NCBI GenBank assembly: GCA_025548565.1
Contig: JAJLPB010000004.1
Coordinates: 1 to 64,000 of the forward strand
DNA from: Rugamonas sp. A1-17
GTDB lineage: Bacteria > Pseudomonadota > Gammaproteobacteria > Burkholderiales > Burkholderiaceae_D
Reading direction: 5' to 3'
DNA length: 64,000 bases
A program made the translations under genes and the position numbers. The notes under the pieces were generated by a model. The model saw only the letters and a list, made by a program, of their open reading frames with translations. It ran no database searches and was not told where the DNA came from. This document shows, one piece after another, positions 62,200 through 64,000 of the stretch (position 1 is its first letter; each line of letters begins with the position of its first letter).

Positions 62200-63993
62200 A
62201 TGAAGCTTAGATCTCTGAAATTGGCATTCGGGCTGACGCTGGCCCTTGGGACTGCTGCATGCGGCGGAGGCGGAGGCGGCGCGCCCGCCGACGCCGGACC
62301 GGGAGACCGCACATCGTCCGGCGGCCCCGCCAGCAGCGAATTAAAGTCGGGCATGAGTCGGCCCAGCGACGGACCCAGCGCACCGCTGACGCCAGCCATG
62401 CCGGATGGGCCACCCCCGGGCGGACCTGCCACCGCGCCGCTCACGCCGGCGGCCGCGTCGCATTTCCTGGCCCAGGCCACCTTCGGCCCGACTGCGGCCG
62501 AGATCGCGGCGCTCACTGGCAACACCAGGGCCAACTGGATCAGCAGCCAATTGACGAAACCGCAAACGCTGCACCGCAACTATCTGCGGAGCGTGGCCAA
62601 CATACTGCCCGCCGGCGCACCGCTGACGCAAAACCATGTGCTTGAATCGTTCTGGAAACAGGCGGCCACCGGCGACGACCAGTTGCGCCAGCGCGTGACC
62701 TTCGCGCTGTCGCAAATCTTCGTGATCTCCATGTCCGACGAAATCCTGCCCGCGCACCCGGCGGGCGTGGCCAGCTACTATGACATGCTGGGGCAGCACG
62801 CCTTCGGTAACTTCCGCGATCTGCTGCAGGGGGTGGCGCTGCATCCGATGATGGGCCTGTATCTGAGCCATGTGCACAATCAAAAGGAAGATGGCACCCG
62901 CGTCCCCGACGAAAACTTTGCCCGGGAAATCATGCAACTGATGAGCATCGGGCTGTACCAGCTGAATCCCGATGGCAGCCAGAAGCTCCAGAACGGCAAG
63001 CCGGTCGAGACCTACACGCATGACGATGTCGCCGGACTGGCCAAGGTGTTCACCGGCTGGAGCTGGGCTGGCCCCGACCAGTCGCAGAAACGCTTCTTCG
63101 GTTCCGTCGCCGATCCGGCCCGCGACTGGACGCCGATGCAGAATTACCCGGCGTTCCACTCCACCTCCACCAAGAGCTTCCTGGGCACGCAGATCAACGG
63201 CAGCGGCGAAGCCGATCTGAAGGTCGCGCTCGACACGCTGTTTCACCACCCGAACGTCGGTCCGTTCATCGGCCGCCAGCTGATCCAGCGTCTGGTCAGC
63301 AGCAATCCGAGCCCGGCCTACATCGGCCGCGTCGCGGCGGCGTTCGTCAATAACGGCAGCGGCGTGCGCGGCGACATGCGTGCCGTGGTGCGGGCGGTGC
63401 TGCTGGACCCCGAGGCCGCCGACAACGGCAGCGCAAAAAAACTGCGCGAGCCTGTGCTGCGCCTGGCGAACTGGATGCGCGCCTTCAACGCCAAAGCCGC
63501 TTCCGGCCGCTTCCAGGTCAGTATCCAGGACGATCCGCTAAGCGGCTTGGGGCAGACGCCGTTGCGCTCGCCGTCCGTGTTCAACTTCTTCCGGCCTTCC
63601 TATAGCCCGCCCAATACCGCCTTGTCGGCGCAAGGACTGGTGGCGCCGGAAATGCAAATCACCGCCGAGCCTTCCGTCACCGGCTACCTGAACTACATTC
63701 AAAGCGTCATCCCCCTGGGCACCGGCATGACGCGCGATATCAAGGGCGACTACAGCACCGAGCTGGCCCTGGCGGCGCAGCCGGCGCAGTTGATGGACCG
63801 GATCAATCTGCTGCTGACGAACGGCGCGATGTCGTCCACCTTGCGCAATCAGATCGTCAGCGCGCTGAACAGCATCAACCTCCCGGCCGCGACCGGCAGC
63901 AACGCCGCCAAGTTGGATGCGGCGCGCAAGGGCCGTGTTTATACCGCCATCTATCTGACCATGGCATCCCCAGAATATCTGGCGCAACACTAA
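62200..63993 (+). CDS. DUF1800-family lipoprotein
   Basis: The 597-aa product has a lipoprotein signal (LALGTAAC followed by six Gly), a Pro/Gly-rich linker (about 25-90) and a DUF1800 domain (about 95-597: SHFLAQATFGPTAAEIAAL, DENFAREIMQLMSIGLYQLN, PSVFNFFRPSYSP). Such proteins are usually followed by a DUF1501 gene, which would start just beyond the window. Function is unknown; they are secreted and common in environmental bacteria. The start is ATG 62200 behind AAGG; the frame is open 28 codons upstream. Confidence 0.85.
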   Translation: MKLRSLKLAFGLTLALGTAACGGGGGGAPADAGPGDRTSSGGPASSELKSGMSRPSDGPSAPLTPAMPDGPPPGGPATAPLTPAAASHFLAQATFGPTAAEIAALTGNTRANWISSQLTKPQTLHRNYLRSVANILPAGAPLTQNHVLESFWKQAATGDDQLRQRVTFALSQIFVISMSDEILPAHPAGVASYYDMLGQHAFGNFRDLLQGVALHPMMGLYLSHVHNQKEDGTRVPDENFAREIMQLMSIGLYQLNPDGSQKLQNGKPVETYTHDDVAGLAKVFTGWSWAGPDQSQKRFFGSVADPARDWTPMQNYPAFHSTSTKSFLGTQINGSGEADLKVALDTLFHHPNVGPFIGRQLIQRLVSSNPSPAYIGRVAAAFVNNGSGVRGDMRAVVRAVLLDPEAADNGSAKKLREPVLRLANWMRAFNAKAASGRFQVSIQDDPLSGLGQTPLRSPSVFNFFRPSYSPPNTALSAQGLVAPEMQITAEPSVTGYLNYIQSVIPLGTGMTRDIKGDYSTELALAAQPAQLMDRINLLLTNGAMSSTLRNQIVSALNSINLPAATGSNAAKLDAARKGRVYTAIYLTMASPEYLAQH

Positions 63994-64000
63994 GGAATCC

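Overview
The window is mostly GC-rich DNA whose housekeeping genes (gloB, a YafS-like methyltransferase, rnhA, dnaQ, upp, aroC, thyA, folA, aceB, a csp gene) and gene orders fit a betaproteobacterium of the Oxalobacteraceae (Massilia/Duganella/Janthinobacterium group). This placement is inferred from protein character and synteny; no database search was run. The first 4.27 kb is different: strongly AT-rich, with unlike codon use, and it abuts the 3' end of a tRNA-Val(CAC) gene. It is the right-hand end of an integrated mobile element whose left end lies outside the window.

Layout. 1-4274: island end with small unknown genes, a type IV pilin-like gene, a charged 178-aa protein and a tyrosine recombinase facing the tRNA. 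4275-7242: tRNA-Val, dnaQ, rnhA, methyltransferase, and divergent gloB (the same gloB-yafS-rnhA-dnaQ order as in E. coli). 7252-11649: REP-like repeat, malate synthase, LysR regulator, cold-shock gene, Hpt protein, upp. 11688-17671: fatty-acid/acyl-CoA cluster (TetR, AidB-like, acyl-CoA dehydrogenase, thiolase and a degenerate FadB/FadJ-like protein) around a symmetrical divergent promoter. 17880-26428: two c-di-GMP proteins, an HDOD protein, aroC with an MFS transporter, and a CBS protein. 26625-31184: MetY-type sulfhydrylase, hydrolase, a broken RES-type toxin gene with its probable antitoxin, and a HAF-repeat secreted protein. 31352-46480: LysE exporter with MocR regulator, BrkB-like protein, a five-gene operon (wrbA, DUF2069, FAD oxidase, FtsX-like permease, AttH-like lipocalin), an MsbA-like exporter, a membrane hydroxylase, threonine aldolase and a DEAD-box helicase. 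46564-47538: thyA.

The most interesting region is 47516-52948: a compact minus-strand operon of five genes. The first encodes a 164-aa protein ending in a Cys-rich heptad repeat (VCQSRCQ). The next four encode a cysteine-dioxygenase-like cupin, a GRDP-like helical protein, a JmjC-like Fe(II) oxygenase and a NodU-type carbamoyltransferase. By eye all four end in a similar roughly 45-60-residue helical module resembling PqqD/RRE peptide-binding domains. I read this as a candidate undescribed peptide-modification (RiPP-like) system. A divergent hydrolase and a YidD-like protein with a seven-cysteine tail lie just upstream, and a second YidD-like paralogue sits 3.5 kb further on.

54303-57048 holds an ECF sigma/anti-sigma pair divergent from a metallophosphoesterase and a CuA-motif cupredoxin. 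The two directions carry matching GGGAATA-N17-GT(C/T) elements, which suggests a self-contained ECF regulon. The window ends with folA, a DUF4337 protein, a large PLP-dependent basic amino acid decarboxylase with a hairpin in its leader, and a DUF1800 lipoprotein.
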